Positions 55,407-64,000 of a stretch of DNA of 64,000 nucleotides are shown in pieces (the first letter of the stretch is position 1; every line of letters begins with the position of its first letter). Made by a program: the position numbers and the translations under genes. The DNA lies in NCBI RefSeq assembly GCF_009826935.1, contig NZ_WUMN01000001.1:1054001-1118000 (forward strand), written 5' to 3'. Below the pieces are notes generated by a model, which saw only the letters and a list, made by a program, of their open reading frames with translations, was not told the origin of the DNA and did not search any database. The DNA comes from Flavobacterium sp. Sd200 (lineage in GTDB: Bacteria; Bacteroidota; Bacteroidia; Flavobacteriales; Flavobacteriaceae).

Positions 55407-57242
55407 CTATTTAGATTTTTTAACTGTCTTATTGTTATAATAGTTTTGTAAAGTGTAAAAAGCTTTTTTCTTTTTACCTGTATTGGATATCAATCCTTTT
55501 CTGTTCCAAAAATTTTGGTATAAAGGGTGTTGTCTGCGTGGCGATTTAAAATCGACTAATATCCAGGGAGTCATGCCTCTAAGAGCATCTACCTTATCTA
55601 ACATTGCAAGTTGCTGCTCATAGAACAATTGCTGAAACTCCTCTGTCCAAATAGTATCTTCTGTACCATGATAGCCAGCTACTGCCTCTGCCCCAAATTC
55701 TGAAATCACAACCGGTTTATTAAACTTAATATCAAATGAATATTTTGGCAGGTCTTTAGGTTCTGCCCAATACCATCCACCATATTCATTAAAACTTGCT
55801 AAGTCTAATTTGTTGGCAAGAGCATCATCTACAATAACCGTAAACCCTTTACGATGCACTTCTAATGCTGCTGCTACAAGGCGTGTATTGTCAAGACTTC
55901 TCACTTTATCTGCAAGCCTGCCCATAAATACATTGCGTTCTTCGGTAACGGGTGTTTCATTACCTATAGACCATATAGCCACACAGGCCCTATTCTTATC
56001 ACGCTCTATACCCACCGCCAATTGGTTTTCGGCATTTTTATACGTCTCATCATTAGTCCATGATATGGTCCAGTACACAGGCACCTCCGCCCAAACCAGC
56101 AAACCAACCTCATCGGCAAGGCGAAGCATTTTCTCATCGTGTGTGTAATGTGCCAGGCGAATGTAATTACACCCCAATTCTTTTGCCCAGTTAAGTATCA
56201 TCCTCATATCGCCCTCGCTCCTTAGCCTTCCTTCAACAAGGGGGTTTTCGTCGTGTACCGATATGCCTTTTAAGAAAATAGATTCGCCATTCAGCAATAT
56301 GTCTTTGCCAATTGTTTTAATGGTCTTAAAGCCAATTCTGTCTGACACTTTATCGCTGCCGGAGGCAACAGTAACATTATAAAGCTTAGGATTTTCGGGC
56401 GACCAATACTGTAGTTTTTTAACCGGGAAATTAAACTTTGCTACCCCGTTAGCATCAGTAGTAAATGATTGCTTTATTTTAAGCTCCGGTATTTCTACCG
56501 TTACTGTTTCTTTACTATTACCGCCTTTTACCTGAATAAAGCCCTCTATGGCATTTTTATTATCTTTAGCCAATTGTACTTTATAATCTTCAATATAGCT
56601 TAGCGGAGTGGCTATGAGCGTAACATCTCTTGTAATACCACCATAGTTCCACCAATCGGTATTAATAGTAGGTATTTCGTCTTTTTTACGGGTGTTGTCT
56701 ACCATTACCACTACAAAGTTTTTGCCGTCTGTTAACTTTCCTGTAACATCAAACTGAAACGGGGTAAACCCTCCTTTATGATTGCCAAGCTTCTTTCCGT
56801 TCAGGTACACATTACACTCATAATTTACTGCCCCAAAGTGAAGGAAGTATTTTTTATCCTGTTTGGGCGATGCCACGAAATCTCTTTTATACCAAAGTGT
56901 GCCCTCGTAAAAAGAAAGACGCTCGTCCTGAGAATTCCAGTCGCCCGGTACGTGCAAGGCAGGCTCATAATCAAAATTATACTCTGTTTTGGGCTTATTG
57001 TCTTTTTCGGTAAGGTTGTCATAAAAACCACCCTTACCCGATTCGCTTTGGTCAAAAGGCTTTTGCCTGTAGTCTAAATATCCCATTTGGTAAGGGTCTA
57101 TAATATATTTCCATTGCCCATTCAGGCTAATGGTTTCCCTCCCATAAATATTCTGGATAGTCTTTTGGGCATAAACAGTTGTGTTGAGCAATATAAAGGC
57201 TGCAAAGCCGAAAAATAATTTTATGTATTTTGTTTTAATCAT
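55407..57242 (-). CDS. Glycoside hydrolase family 2 (beta-glucuronidase-like)
   Basis: A 611-residue exported exo-glycosidase with signal peptide (about 1-25, NTTVYAQK). It has a GH2 jelly roll (EGTLWYKRDF, GAVNYECNVYLNGKKLG), an Ig-like domain and a TIM barrel with the acid/base Glu in WSIGNETPV and the nucleophile Glu in VVISEFGAEA. NTDWWNYGGITRDV is a beta-glucuronidase-type segment. No lipobox, so probably periplasmic. It likely removes terminal beta-linked sugar from oligosaccharides imported by the SusCD pair. An intrinsic terminator precedes it. Confidence 0.9.
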   Translation of the reverse strand: MIKTKYIKLFFGFAAFILLNTTVYAQKTIQNIYGRETISLNGQWKYIIDPYQMGYLDYRQKPFDQSESGKGGFYDNLTEKDNKPKTEYNFDYEPALHVPGDWNSQDERLSFYEGTLWYKRDFVASPKQDKKYFLHFGAVNYECNVYLNGKKLGNHKGGFTPFQFDVTGKLTDGKNFVVVMVDNTRKKDEIPTINTDWWNYGGITRDVTLIATPLSYIEDYKVQLAKDNKNAIEGFIQVKGGNSKETVTVEIPELKIKQSFTTDANGVAKFNFPVKKLQYWSPENPKLYNVTVASGSDKVSDRIGFKTIKTIGKDILLNGESIFLKGISVHDENPLVEGRLRSEGDMRMILNWAKELGCNYIRLAHYTHDEKMLRLADEVGLLVWAEVPVYWTISWTNDETYKNAENQLAVGIERDKNRACVAIWSIGNETPVTEERNVFMGRLADKVRSLDNTRLVAAALEVHRKGFTVIVDDALANKLDLASFNEYGGWYWAEPKDLPKYSFDIKFNKPVVISEFGAEAVAGYHGTEDTIWTEEFQQLFYEQQLAMLDKVDALRGMTPWILVDFKSPRRQHPLYQNFWNRKGLISNTGKKKKAFYTLQNYYNNKTVKKSK

Positions 57243-57273
57243 GTTGTGTTATTTAGCATTAAGGTTAGAAAAA

Positions 57274-57302
57274 ATAGAAGCCTCAACAGGCAAGGCTTCT
57301 AT
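57274..57302 (-). terminator. Intra-operon terminator between susD and GH2
   Basis: Perfect 10-bp arms ATAGAAGCCT (57274-57283) and AGGCTTCTAT (57293-57302), loop of 9. On the minus strand it is followed by a run of T. Located in the 93-base gap after susD, it would reduce transcription of the downstream enzymes. Confidence 0.8.
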
Positions 57303-57335
57303 AACCTAACTACCTAACTAATTCAAATCTGTATT

Positions 57336-58952
57336 TTAATAGCCTATATTAAACTGAGATGCTGCATCTCCCATAATATCTATCTGGCTTTGAGGCACAG
57401 GCACATTTACAAACTGTGGCTGCCAAGGTGTAGTGGTATTAAGAGCATCAGCTGCTTCAGATGTAGTGCTGTCGCCGTTCCTGTAATATCTTGTAATCCT
57501 TTCTCCTAATATACCAAGACGTTTTAGCAGGAACCAGCGGTTATTTTCAAAAGCCAACTCGCGGGCAGATTCTTCAAGATAAGTATCCTGTGTCCATACA
57601 GTAAAATCTACACTTGGTGCTGCGGTAGCCGGGTTAAGGCCATAGCCCCTGCGTCTAACCATGTTGATATAGCGAAGGGCAATATCGTCGTTGCCTAAAT
57701 TATGGTGTGCTTCAGAAGCTAACAGTAACGTTTCGGCAAAACGGTAGTACATGTAGTCTTTATAACTGTCATTGGTATTTGGCAACTTGGTTTGAAAATC
57801 GGCATATTTTTTAAGACTCCAATGATACCTCCTGTAGTTGTCTTCCGGTCTTGTTATAGGCTGCCCATAGCGTGAGTGCAATGGATTGTTTACCATATAA
57901 TCGGTATAATTTTCGGGCCAGTAGTAGGTGGTAAAACGTTTATCGTTTGTTTTATCATAAAGCGAATTCAGATAATTGTTAGGAAAAAACCATCCTAATG
58001 CCTGACCTCCATATTCGTTAGTTATAATAATTTCAAGCTCTCCGTTAGTATCTGCACCCGACTGTTTTTCATACAGCCTCTGTGTAAATGCACTACCAAG
58101 CCAAAAACCACCACCGCCTGCAAGGGCATCGCCGTCGCCAAGCAACTGGTCTTTTTGATACACGAACAGGGCTTCGGCATGGTTTACATCGGCACCAAAA
58201 ACCTGGCTAAGCTCAACAAGGCTGTGTGTACCATTGTTAATTATTGCATCAAATTGATCTGCAGCTTCCTGCCAGTCGTTTTGCCATAAGGCAGCCTTTC
58301 CTCTCAAATGTCTTGCTACACCTTGCGCATATCGGCCTTTTGGAGCCTGCCAATCAAGATGTTCTATGGCAAAATCAAGATCAGAGTTTATAAGGTCGAA
58401 AACGGCTTCATCGCTGGCAGCTTCATAAACCACCGGATCGTTAATGTTTTGCGGAGTTGTAGGTATAGTGTCTAACATAATTTTGCCATACATACTATAC
58501 AGGTCTAAGTACAGCTCACCTCTTATAACTTTTGCCTGTGCCAGCAGACTGTTACGTGTATTTTCGTCCATATCTATAGACCTTGCACTGGTAATAATTG
58601 CCGAGGCTTTATCTATAATATTGTAAGCGTTGTTCCATTTATCTGCCGGAAACCTTGCCGGAGTGTGTGCCGATGGGCTATAAGGCGTAAACCATGTGCG
58701 GTGCAAACCAAGATCGGTAGCAGCCATAAAGAATACATTTGCCTGTAAATTGGAGTTATCGCCAGATGGCACATTATACAACCTCATTCTATTGTAAAGT
58801 GCATTTACGCCTACCTGAAGCCCCTGTGGAGAGTTATAAATATAATCTACAGAGATCTCATCTAAAATTTCTTCTTCCAGAAAAGACTCACACGACACAA
58901 AAGACAGTGCCGCCAGAAGTACAGAAAAGTATAGATATTTAATATTTTTCAT
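57336..58952 (-). CDS. RagB/SusD family nutrient-binding lipoprotein
   Basis: A 538-residue surface lipoprotein. Lipobox FVSCESFLEEEILDE with acidic residues following Cys fits surface export. Helical TPR-like repeats follow the signal: YNIIDKASAIITSARS and AKVIRGELYLDLYSMYGKI. The C-terminal block ELAFENNRWFLLKRLG is typical SusD. It captures glycan and delivers it into its partner SusC. The frame extends upstream to 58985, but ATG 58952 gives the correct lipoprotein N terminus. It lies 35 bases after susC. Confidence 0.95.
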   Translation of the reverse strand: MKNIKYLYFSVLLAALSFVSCESFLEEEILDEISVDYIYNSPQGLQVGVNALYNRMRLYNVPSGDNSNLQANVFFMAATDLGLHRTWFTPYSPSAHTPARFPADKWNNAYNIIDKASAIITSARSIDMDENTRNSLLAQAKVIRGELYLDLYSMYGKIMLDTIPTTPQNINDPVVYEAASDEAVFDLINSDLDFAIEHLDWQAPKGRYAQGVARHLRGKAALWQNDWQEAADQFDAIINNGTHSLVELSQVFGADVNHAEALFVYQKDQLLGDGDALAGGGGFWLGSAFTQRLYEKQSGADTNGELEIIITNEYGGQALGWFFPNNYLNSLYDKTNDKRFTTYYWPENYTDYMVNNPLHSRYGQPITRPEDNYRRYHWSLKKYADFQTKLPNTNDSYKDYMYYRFAETLLLASEAHHNLGNDDIALRYINMVRRRGYGLNPATAAPSVDFTVWTQDTYLEESARELAFENNRWFLLKRLGILGERITRYYRNGDSTTSEAADALNTTTPWQPQFVNVPVPQSQIDIMGDAASQFNIGY

Positions 58953-58987
58953 GATCTTTAATTTATGTTTTTCTTTTTTAGACAATT

Positions 58988-61981
58988 TTAAAATCCTAAT
59001 TGCAGTCCTGTTACTATAGTTACAGGCTCAGGATATTCGTTAGGGTTTCTTTCCGGGCTGAACGACTGATAGTCGGTAATGGTAAATAAATTGCTACCAG
59101 TTATATACAGCCTTAAATTGCTTAGCCCAAATTTGTCCAGCAGGTTTTTAGGAAGCCTGTAGCCCATAGTAATATTTTGCAGCCTTACATAAGATGCATC
59201 CTGAAGCCCCATACTGTAAATTTCCCTTGGGTCGTTACCAAAATTTGGTCTTGGCCAGTTGCCTCCCGGATTTTCTGGTGTCCAGTAGTCTTGTTTTATA
59301 CCGTTTTTAATACCCCTTAATGATCCGCCCTCAGTGTAGCCGTATAGAAAAGCATTGTTTCTTGTAACCCCCTGAACAGTATAGAAATCTGCCGACATGT
59401 CAAAGCCTTTATACTCTACGCCCAACGAAAGTGTACCGTACCAGTCCGGCGCCTGAGAAGTTATAACCCTATCCTTATCATTAATTACATTATCCCCGTT
59501 TACATCGCGCAGTTTAACATCTCCCGGAACTGCCAATGGCTGGGCAGAGTTTACAATATCCTCGCCTTCCTGAAAAATACCTATGGGCTGGTACTGATAG
59601 AACACACCTATTGGCTGCCCTATAAACCATCTGTTGTTAACATCATCATCTTCCACACCATTGCCGTCTGCATCTTTTCCATAAAGGCTAATTATCTTGT
59701 TCCTGTTTCTCGTAAACGAAAGCCCAAGCTTTAACCTGAAATCTTCTTTCCTAATAAGGTCTGAATTGATCGTTACTTCCCACCCCTGGTTTTGTATCTC
59801 TCCCAGGTTGCTTAGCTGAGAGGCATAACCAGAAGAGCGGTCTAGCGCTCTGGCTACGAGCAGGTCTTTTGTTCGTGTATTGTAAAACTCTATGGTAGAA
59901 GTAATCCTGTCGTTAAAGAACCCAAAGTCTACAGCAGCATTAAAAGTTGTTGAAGTTTCCCACTTAAGGTCCGGGTTTGGCATTTGAGGCCCGGGTATAT
60001 AACCAGATACACGTGTATCATCTATAATATAATCCCTTTGGTCTGCAGTACTTTGGCTTTGCCCTATACCTATAGCCTCGTTACCAACACTACCATAGCT
60101 AAACCTTAGTTTTAAATTATTAACAGCAGTTACATTTTCCATGAACTTTTCTTTGTAAACATTCCAGCCTAAGTTAGCTGCAGGAAAAAATGCCCATTTA
60201 TTATTTCTGCCAAATACGGTAGAACCGTCTGCCCTGCCCGATACTGTAAAATAATATTTATTATCGTAATCATACTCTAAACGTCCTACTGCCGATACTA
60301 TCCCCCTTTTAGTAGCGGCTATTGTAGGAGTGTTTAGCATAGCGCCCTCAAGTCCGTTAATGCCAAGCAAATCGTTAGGTATTCTGTCGGCAGTATTTAC
60401 AAAATCATTGGTCTTTGTTTCAGACACACTTTGCACTCCGGTAAACGAAATATGATTTTTTTCCTTAATACTGAAGTCGTAGGTAATAATGTTTTCCAAT
60501 TGCCATTCTACATTATCCTGAAACTGTATTGCACCACTACCCTGCCTGTTATTGGCAATACCTGCTAATGATGCCGATGTATTATATGATTTTCTTTTAT
60601 AATTCCATGATCTGCGGCTGGCGTTCATTCTGTATTTAAAACCTTTAAAAGGCGTAACATCTAAAAACAGGTTCAGTATGTCATTACGCTGTTCAATTAA
60701 GTTCGTGGTTTCATAAATATCTATCAATGGATTTTTATTCTCTTCAAATCCGCCGGGAAAAGTACGATAAGAACCATCATCATTATATACCTTGCCCAGT
60801 GGCGAAGTGGTAATAGAGTTTAAAAGTATACCTCCGTTATTTGGATTATTAGTCTCTGAAAATTGGAACGAAGTATTAAGCCCAACTTTTAGCCAGCTGT
60901 TTATTTTTTGATCAGCGTTAAGCCTTAAACCAACTTTGTCAAAATCAGAGTTTGGTATAACCCCTTTAGTATTAATATAGTTTAAACTACTGAAGATGCT
61001 AAACTTATCGTTGCCTGAAGAAATATTTAGGGCATGGTTATGGGTCTCCCCTGTGCGCATAATAAGGTCTTCCCAATCAATAAAATTGCCTGTCCTTAAA
61101 CTCTCAAGTTCCAATGCCGAGAATATATCTTCATCATTTTTATACACTCCTCCATTTATAGAACGATGCGCCTCTCTTGTAAGCTGGGCGAATTCCTGTG
61201 GGCTGTAAATATCAAAATTTCTGTTGATCGTCTGGATACCCGAAAAACCATTGTAGGTTACACTTGTTTTTCCCTCTTTACCTCTTTTTGTAGTGATAAG
61301 TATAACCCCATTAGATGCCCTTGCCCCATATATTGATTGTGCTGCAGCATCTTTTAAAACTTCCAACGATTCGATATCATTGGCGTTAATGTCGTTAATA
61401 CTGCCTATCCTTACACCATCGGCAATTACAATAGGGTCGTTACCACCGTTAATAGAGCGTTGCCCCCTTATGCGTATTGTCGAAGAACCACCCGGAGCGC
61501 CACTGGCAAGAGTAACCTGCACACCCGCAGCCTTACCCCTAAGCATTTCGCCAATATCTGAAGTTGCCACTTTGGTAAGGTCTTTGGCACTTACAGATAC
61601 TACCGAACTAATTACGTCGCTCTTCTTTTTTGTACCATAACCAACTACCACAACCTCATCAAGAATTTTTGTTCCGTTCAAGGTTGCATCAATTTTAGTT
61701 TGGTTGGCCACTACTACCGAAACTGTTTCCATGCCAACAAAAGAGAACATAAGCGTTTGTCCCGGCTCTGCCTGTATGGTATAATTACCGTCAAGGTCTG
61801 TAGAGGTACTTACAGATGTTCCTGCCACAATAACATTAGCACCCGGCAGGGGTATCTTTTGGTCGTCTACAACGGTACCTGTAATAATTTTGCTTTGAGC
61901 ATGCACCGATGTGTAGAACATGCACACAAATAGCAAAAATGTTAATTTAAAAATTGCATTTTTCTGTATCTTTTTTTTCAT
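58988..61981 (-). CDS. SusC/RagA family TonB-dependent outer-membrane transporter
   Basis: A 997-residue beta-barrel importer of oligosaccharides, energised by TonB. Signal peptide (about 1-29, ending SVHAQ), then an N-terminal carboxypeptidase-D regulatory-like domain (about 32-115). A plug domain starts with the SusC signature DEVVVVGYGTKKKSDV, contains RIRGQRSINGGNDP and DAAAQSIYGARASNGV. A large barrel follows, ending ILTIVTGLQLGF-like (VTIVTGLQLGF) with C-terminal Phe. Length typical. It is the first gene of the PUL, and the HTCS gene lies upstream on the same strand. Confidence 0.97.
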   Translation of the reverse strand: MKKKIQKNAIFKLTFLLFVCMFYTSVHAQSKIITGTVVDDQKIPLPGANVIVAGTSVSTSTDLDGNYTIQAEPGQTLMFSFVGMETVSVVVANQTKIDATLNGTKILDEVVVVGYGTKKKSDVISSVVSVSAKDLTKVATSDIGEMLRGKAAGVQVTLASGAPGGSSTIRIRGQRSINGGNDPIVIADGVRIGSINDINANDIESLEVLKDAAAQSIYGARASNGVILITTKRGKEGKTSVTYNGFSGIQTINRNFDIYSPQEFAQLTREAHRSINGGVYKNDEDIFSALELESLRTGNFIDWEDLIMRTGETHNHALNISSGNDKFSIFSSLNYINTKGVIPNSDFDKVGLRLNADQKINSWLKVGLNTSFQFSETNNPNNGGILLNSITTSPLGKVYNDDGSYRTFPGGFEENKNPLIDIYETTNLIEQRNDILNLFLDVTPFKGFKYRMNASRRSWNYKRKSYNTSASLAGIANNRQGSGAIQFQDNVEWQLENIITYDFSIKEKNHISFTGVQSVSETKTNDFVNTADRIPNDLLGINGLEGAMLNTPTIAATKRGIVSAVGRLEYDYDNKYYFTVSGRADGSTVFGRNNKWAFFPAANLGWNVYKEKFMENVTAVNNLKLRFSYGSVGNEAIGIGQSQSTADQRDYIIDDTRVSGYIPGPQMPNPDLKWETSTTFNAAVDFGFFNDRITSTIEFYNTRTKDLLVARALDRSSGYASQLSNLGEIQNQGWEVTINSDLIRKEDFRLKLGLSFTRNRNKIISLYGKDADGNGVEDDDVNNRWFIGQPIGVFYQYQPIGIFQEGEDIVNSAQPLAVPGDVKLRDVNGDNVINDKDRVITSQAPDWYGTLSLGVEYKGFDMSADFYTVQGVTRNNAFLYGYTEGGSLRGIKNGIKQDYWTPENPGGNWPRPNFGNDPREIYSMGLQDASYVRLQNITMGYRLPKNLLDKFGLSNLRLYITGSNLFTITDYQSFSPERNPNEYPEPVTIVTGLQLGF

Positions 61982-62153
61982 ATTCTGTAAAAAAGGTTAG
62001 TTGAAATTAAGTTAAATTGGGTTCTTGGGTTAATCACAACACAAATTTGATTTATTAAAACCACCACGGGGTATTAATATATTCGTTTGTAGGGGTATGA
62101 ATGTACTACAACGATTAAGTAAATGTGTTACAACAATTTACATCCCAAAAAAA

Positions 62154-62187
62154 ATCCCCTTTGATACATTTATCTATCAAAAGGGAT
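62154..62187 (-). terminator. Terminator after the hybrid sensor gene
   Basis: ATCCCCTTTGATA (62154-62166) pairs with TATCAAAAGGGAT (62175-62187) with one mismatch. On the minus strand it is followed by eight T residues, separating the sensor from susC. Confidence 0.85.
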
Positions 62188-62213
62188 GTTTTTATACCCT
62201 ATTTTTCAGGTAG

Positions 62214-64000
62214 TTATTCTTTAGAGGTTTTATATTCGGTAGGCGAAAGCTTATACACTTTCCTGAACTCCCTGCTAAAATGTTTCCTGTCATTAAAGCC
62301 AACCATAAATGCCACTTCCGAGATTGGATATGATGTGTTTAAAATAATGTCTGAAGCCTTTTTTAGTCGCAGGTTTTTAATAAGGTTTGCCACCGACTGA
62401 CCCGTAAGCGCATTTACCTTTTTGTACAATATGGTACGGCTCATTCCAATTTCATTAACCAACATATTTACATCGAAGTCAGGGTTTTCAAGGTTGTTCT
62501 CTATAACTTTCATCAGCTTTTTAATAAACTGCTCCTCGGGTGTTGAAAGTTTGTTAAGATCGGCATCTATAATAAAGTTTCCACTATACTTAAGCCTTAG
62601 GGCTTCTTTAGACGAAAGCAGGTTTTCAACTGTAAGCCTTAATACCTTAATACTAAATGGTTTTGAGACATAAGCATCGGCACCTGTAGAAAGACCTTCT
62701 ATTTTATTATCGGTAGATGCCTTTGCCGTTAGCAATACAACCGGAATGTGATTGGTGGTTTCATTGGTTTTTATGTAACGGCAAAGCTCCAGCCCATCCA
62801 TTTCGGGCATCATAATATCGCTTACAACAAGATCCGGTATTTCTTTTTCAAGATACACTACCGCTTCTTTGCCGTTGCAAAATTCAACAACATTATACTC
62901 TGCCTTCAATACGTTAAATATAAATTTGCGCACCTCATCATTATCTTCAACCACCATAACGGTTTTCTTGTCTTCATCAAAATCGTCGTTAACAATTTTA
63001 ATCTCATCCTCAAAAACAACCGGAGCTTTTGGCGGTACATTCTCTGCATCGATAAGATACGTATTCGCGTTCGAATTATTCTCTACTATCTGCTCGTTAG
63101 ATAAATGCTTATCACCCAATTGTAGTGCGATCTGGAAAACAGTATGCGCCCAGCTTTCCTTATCTTCAGGTATGCTTATCTCTCCTTTATGTAACTCCAC
63201 AATATTTTTAGATAATGCCAAACCTATACCGCTGCCCACGCTGTGTACACCTCTGTCATCTGCCTGGAAGAACCTGTTGAATATATTGTTCTTACTGCTC
63301 TCAGGTATACCTATACCGTTATCTTTAACTCTTATGTAAACTTTATTTTCCTGCGGAGTGCCCTGTTCTACAGCAAACACTATCTTGCCATTTTTTCGGG
63401 TAAATTTAAAAGCATTGGAAAGCAGGTTAAACACTACCTTTTCCATTTGGTTCTTATCAAAATAAACGTGTATGGCATTGGTATTCAATACAAATTTATA
63501 CTCAATATTTTTCTCTGCCGCTATGCCTTTAAACGACTCAAAAATTTCAAAACAAAACGATACAATGTCCTGCTTTTCACAATACAGTCTCATATGCCCT
63601 TTTTCAGCTTTTCTAAAATCAAGCAGTTCGTTAACCAGCTTTAAAAGCCTGTCGCTATTTTGCTGAATGGTTTTCAGCCTGTCTTCGGTCTCCTTATCGT
63701 TTTGGGACGATGCCAAAAGCTCTTCTACCGGACCTTTTATAAGCGTTAAAGGCGTTCTTATTTCATGAGATATATTTGTAAAAAAGTTAAGCTGCATATT
63801 AAAAATTTCCTGTTTGCGTTCGCTTTCCACATGTTCCAGGAACAGCTTTCTTTTAAGTTTCAACCTGTTGTTTATTATACGTACAACTACATATCCGGCA
63901 AGCACAGCCAGCATTGTATAAATAAGGTATGCCCACCAGGTTCTCCACCACGGTGGCAACACATTTATTTTTAATTCTTTTATATGGGTGTTCCAGCTAC
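62214..64000 (-). CDS. Hybrid two-component sensor/regulator (HTCS), 5' end outside window
   Basis: The frame stays open to the right edge, so about 595 C-terminal residues are seen of a protein usually near 1300. The end of the periplasmic Y_Y_Y domain (INVLPPWWRTWWAY) leads into one transmembrane helix. A HisKA domain follows with phospho-His in NISHEIRTPLTLIKGP, then HATPase (NLLSNAFKFTR, DNGIGIPE) and a receiver with Asp in VVSDIMMPEMDGLEL. A C-terminal AraC helix-turn-helix ends with VGFNDRKHFSREFRKVY. It should sense a glycan fragment in the periplasm and activate susC directly on DNA. Confidence 0.95.
   Translation of the reverse strand, partial: SWNTHIKELKINVLPPWWRTWWAYLIYTMLAVLAGYVVVRIINNRLKLKRKLFLEHVESERKQEIFNMQLNFFTNISHEIRTPLTLIKGPVEELLASSQNDKETEDRLKTIQQNSDRLLKLVNELLDFRKAEKGHMRLYCEKQDIVSFCFEIFESFKGIAAEKNIEYKFVLNTNAIHVYFDKNQMEKVVFNLLSNAFKFTRKNGKIVFAVEQGTPQENKVYIRVKDNGIGIPESSKNNIFNRFFQADDRGVHSVGSGIGLALSKNIVELHKGEISIPEDKESWAHTVFQIALQLGDKHLSNEQIVENNSNANTYLIDAENVPPKAPVVFEDEIKIVNDDFDEDKKTVMVVEDNDEVRKFIFNVLKAEYNVVEFCNGKEAVVYLEKEIPDLVVSDIMMPEMDGLELCRYIKTNETTNHIPVVLLTAKASTDNKIEGLSTGADAYVSKPFSIKVLRLTVENLLSSKEALRLKYSGNFIIDADLNKLSTPEEQFIKKLMKVIENNLENPDFDVNMLVNEIGMSRTILYKKVNALTGQSVANLIKNLRLKKASDIILNTSYPISEVAFMVGFNDRKHFSREFRKVYKLSPTEYKTSKE

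Noticed and set aside
1..64000. Search for CRISPR arrays, toxin-antitoxin pairs, restriction systems, integrases and transposases
   Set aside because: No regularly spaced repeats, no nuclease or transposase motifs, and gene order looks like stable chromosome, so no defence or mobile system is claimed.

Overview
The window comes from a low-GC Bacteroidota chromosome, most probably a Flavobacterium-like member of the Flavobacteriaceae. The grounds are a porX regulator of type IX secretion, a SusC/SusD outer-membrane pair followed by a hybrid two-component sensor with an AraC domain, lineage-specific DUF6048/DUF6452 and DUF5362 proteins, a BatA-type protein, few Shine-Dalgarno sequences, and many TAnnTTTG -7 promoter elements. 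It looks like ordinary chromosome. I see no transposase, integrase, phage gene, CRISPR array, tRNA or rRNA.

Layout. 1-5.6 kb is a signalling block: a HisKA_2 histidine kinase with almost no sensor domain, its REC-AAA-Fis response regulator, a small GNAT-like protein, an esterase, a second sigma54 activator carrying a GAF domain, and a 74-residue orphan protein. 5.6-8.7 kb (minus) is rlmD with three small envelope or unknown genes. 8.7-17.1 kb mixes DUF1697, a WYL regulator, DinB, rocD, DUF5362, a glutamate dehydrogenase family enzyme, a metallo-hydrolase/rhodanese fusion and a TlpA-like lipoprotein. 17.4-20.5 kb (minus) is a kduI-kduD-hexuronate transporter unit behind a perfect 12-bp palindrome. 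20.7-28.2 kb holds valS, DUF1573, the agmatine-to-putrescine pair aguB-aguA, an NlpC/P60 hydrolase and catalase. 28.4-35.3 kb holds DUF4197, YqgE, HU, fmt, recQ, a small ATPase, a second copy of the orphan protein family and a lipoprotein. 35.4-44.6 kb holds rarD, a GH2 lipoprotein, porX-tsaE-ald, an rRNA pseudouridine synthase and a GH43 enzyme. 44.7-53.9 kb holds a PH-domain protein, a minus-strand run (BatA-type, dihydroorotase-like, membrane protein, esterase), a lactonase, prfA, pyrF, a BtuF-like protein and a thioredoxin. 54.2-64 kb (minus) is a polysaccharide utilization locus: hybrid sensor (running off the window), SusC, SusD, GH2 and GH5.

How it works together. The PUL, the kdu unit and the separate GH2 and GH43 enzymes point to life on plant or algal polysaccharides, including uronic-acid-containing ones. 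The HTCS would sense an oligosaccharide in the periplasm and switch on susCD. A strong intrinsic terminator between susD and the enzyme genes suggests that the transporter is made in excess over the hydrolases.

The most unusual items are: two paralogous small proteins sharing an NFI...LHP...F core, 28 kb apart; a dihydroorotase-family protein that has lost most of its metal-binding histidines; a terminator-like hairpin whose T-run touches the start codon of the kinase gene; back-to-back promoters in the 47-bp rlmD/DUF1697 gap that would make rlmD nearly leaderless; and a nested palindromic element at 42.2-42.3 kb. Nothing here is clearly a large new system. All functions are read from sequence motifs without database searches.
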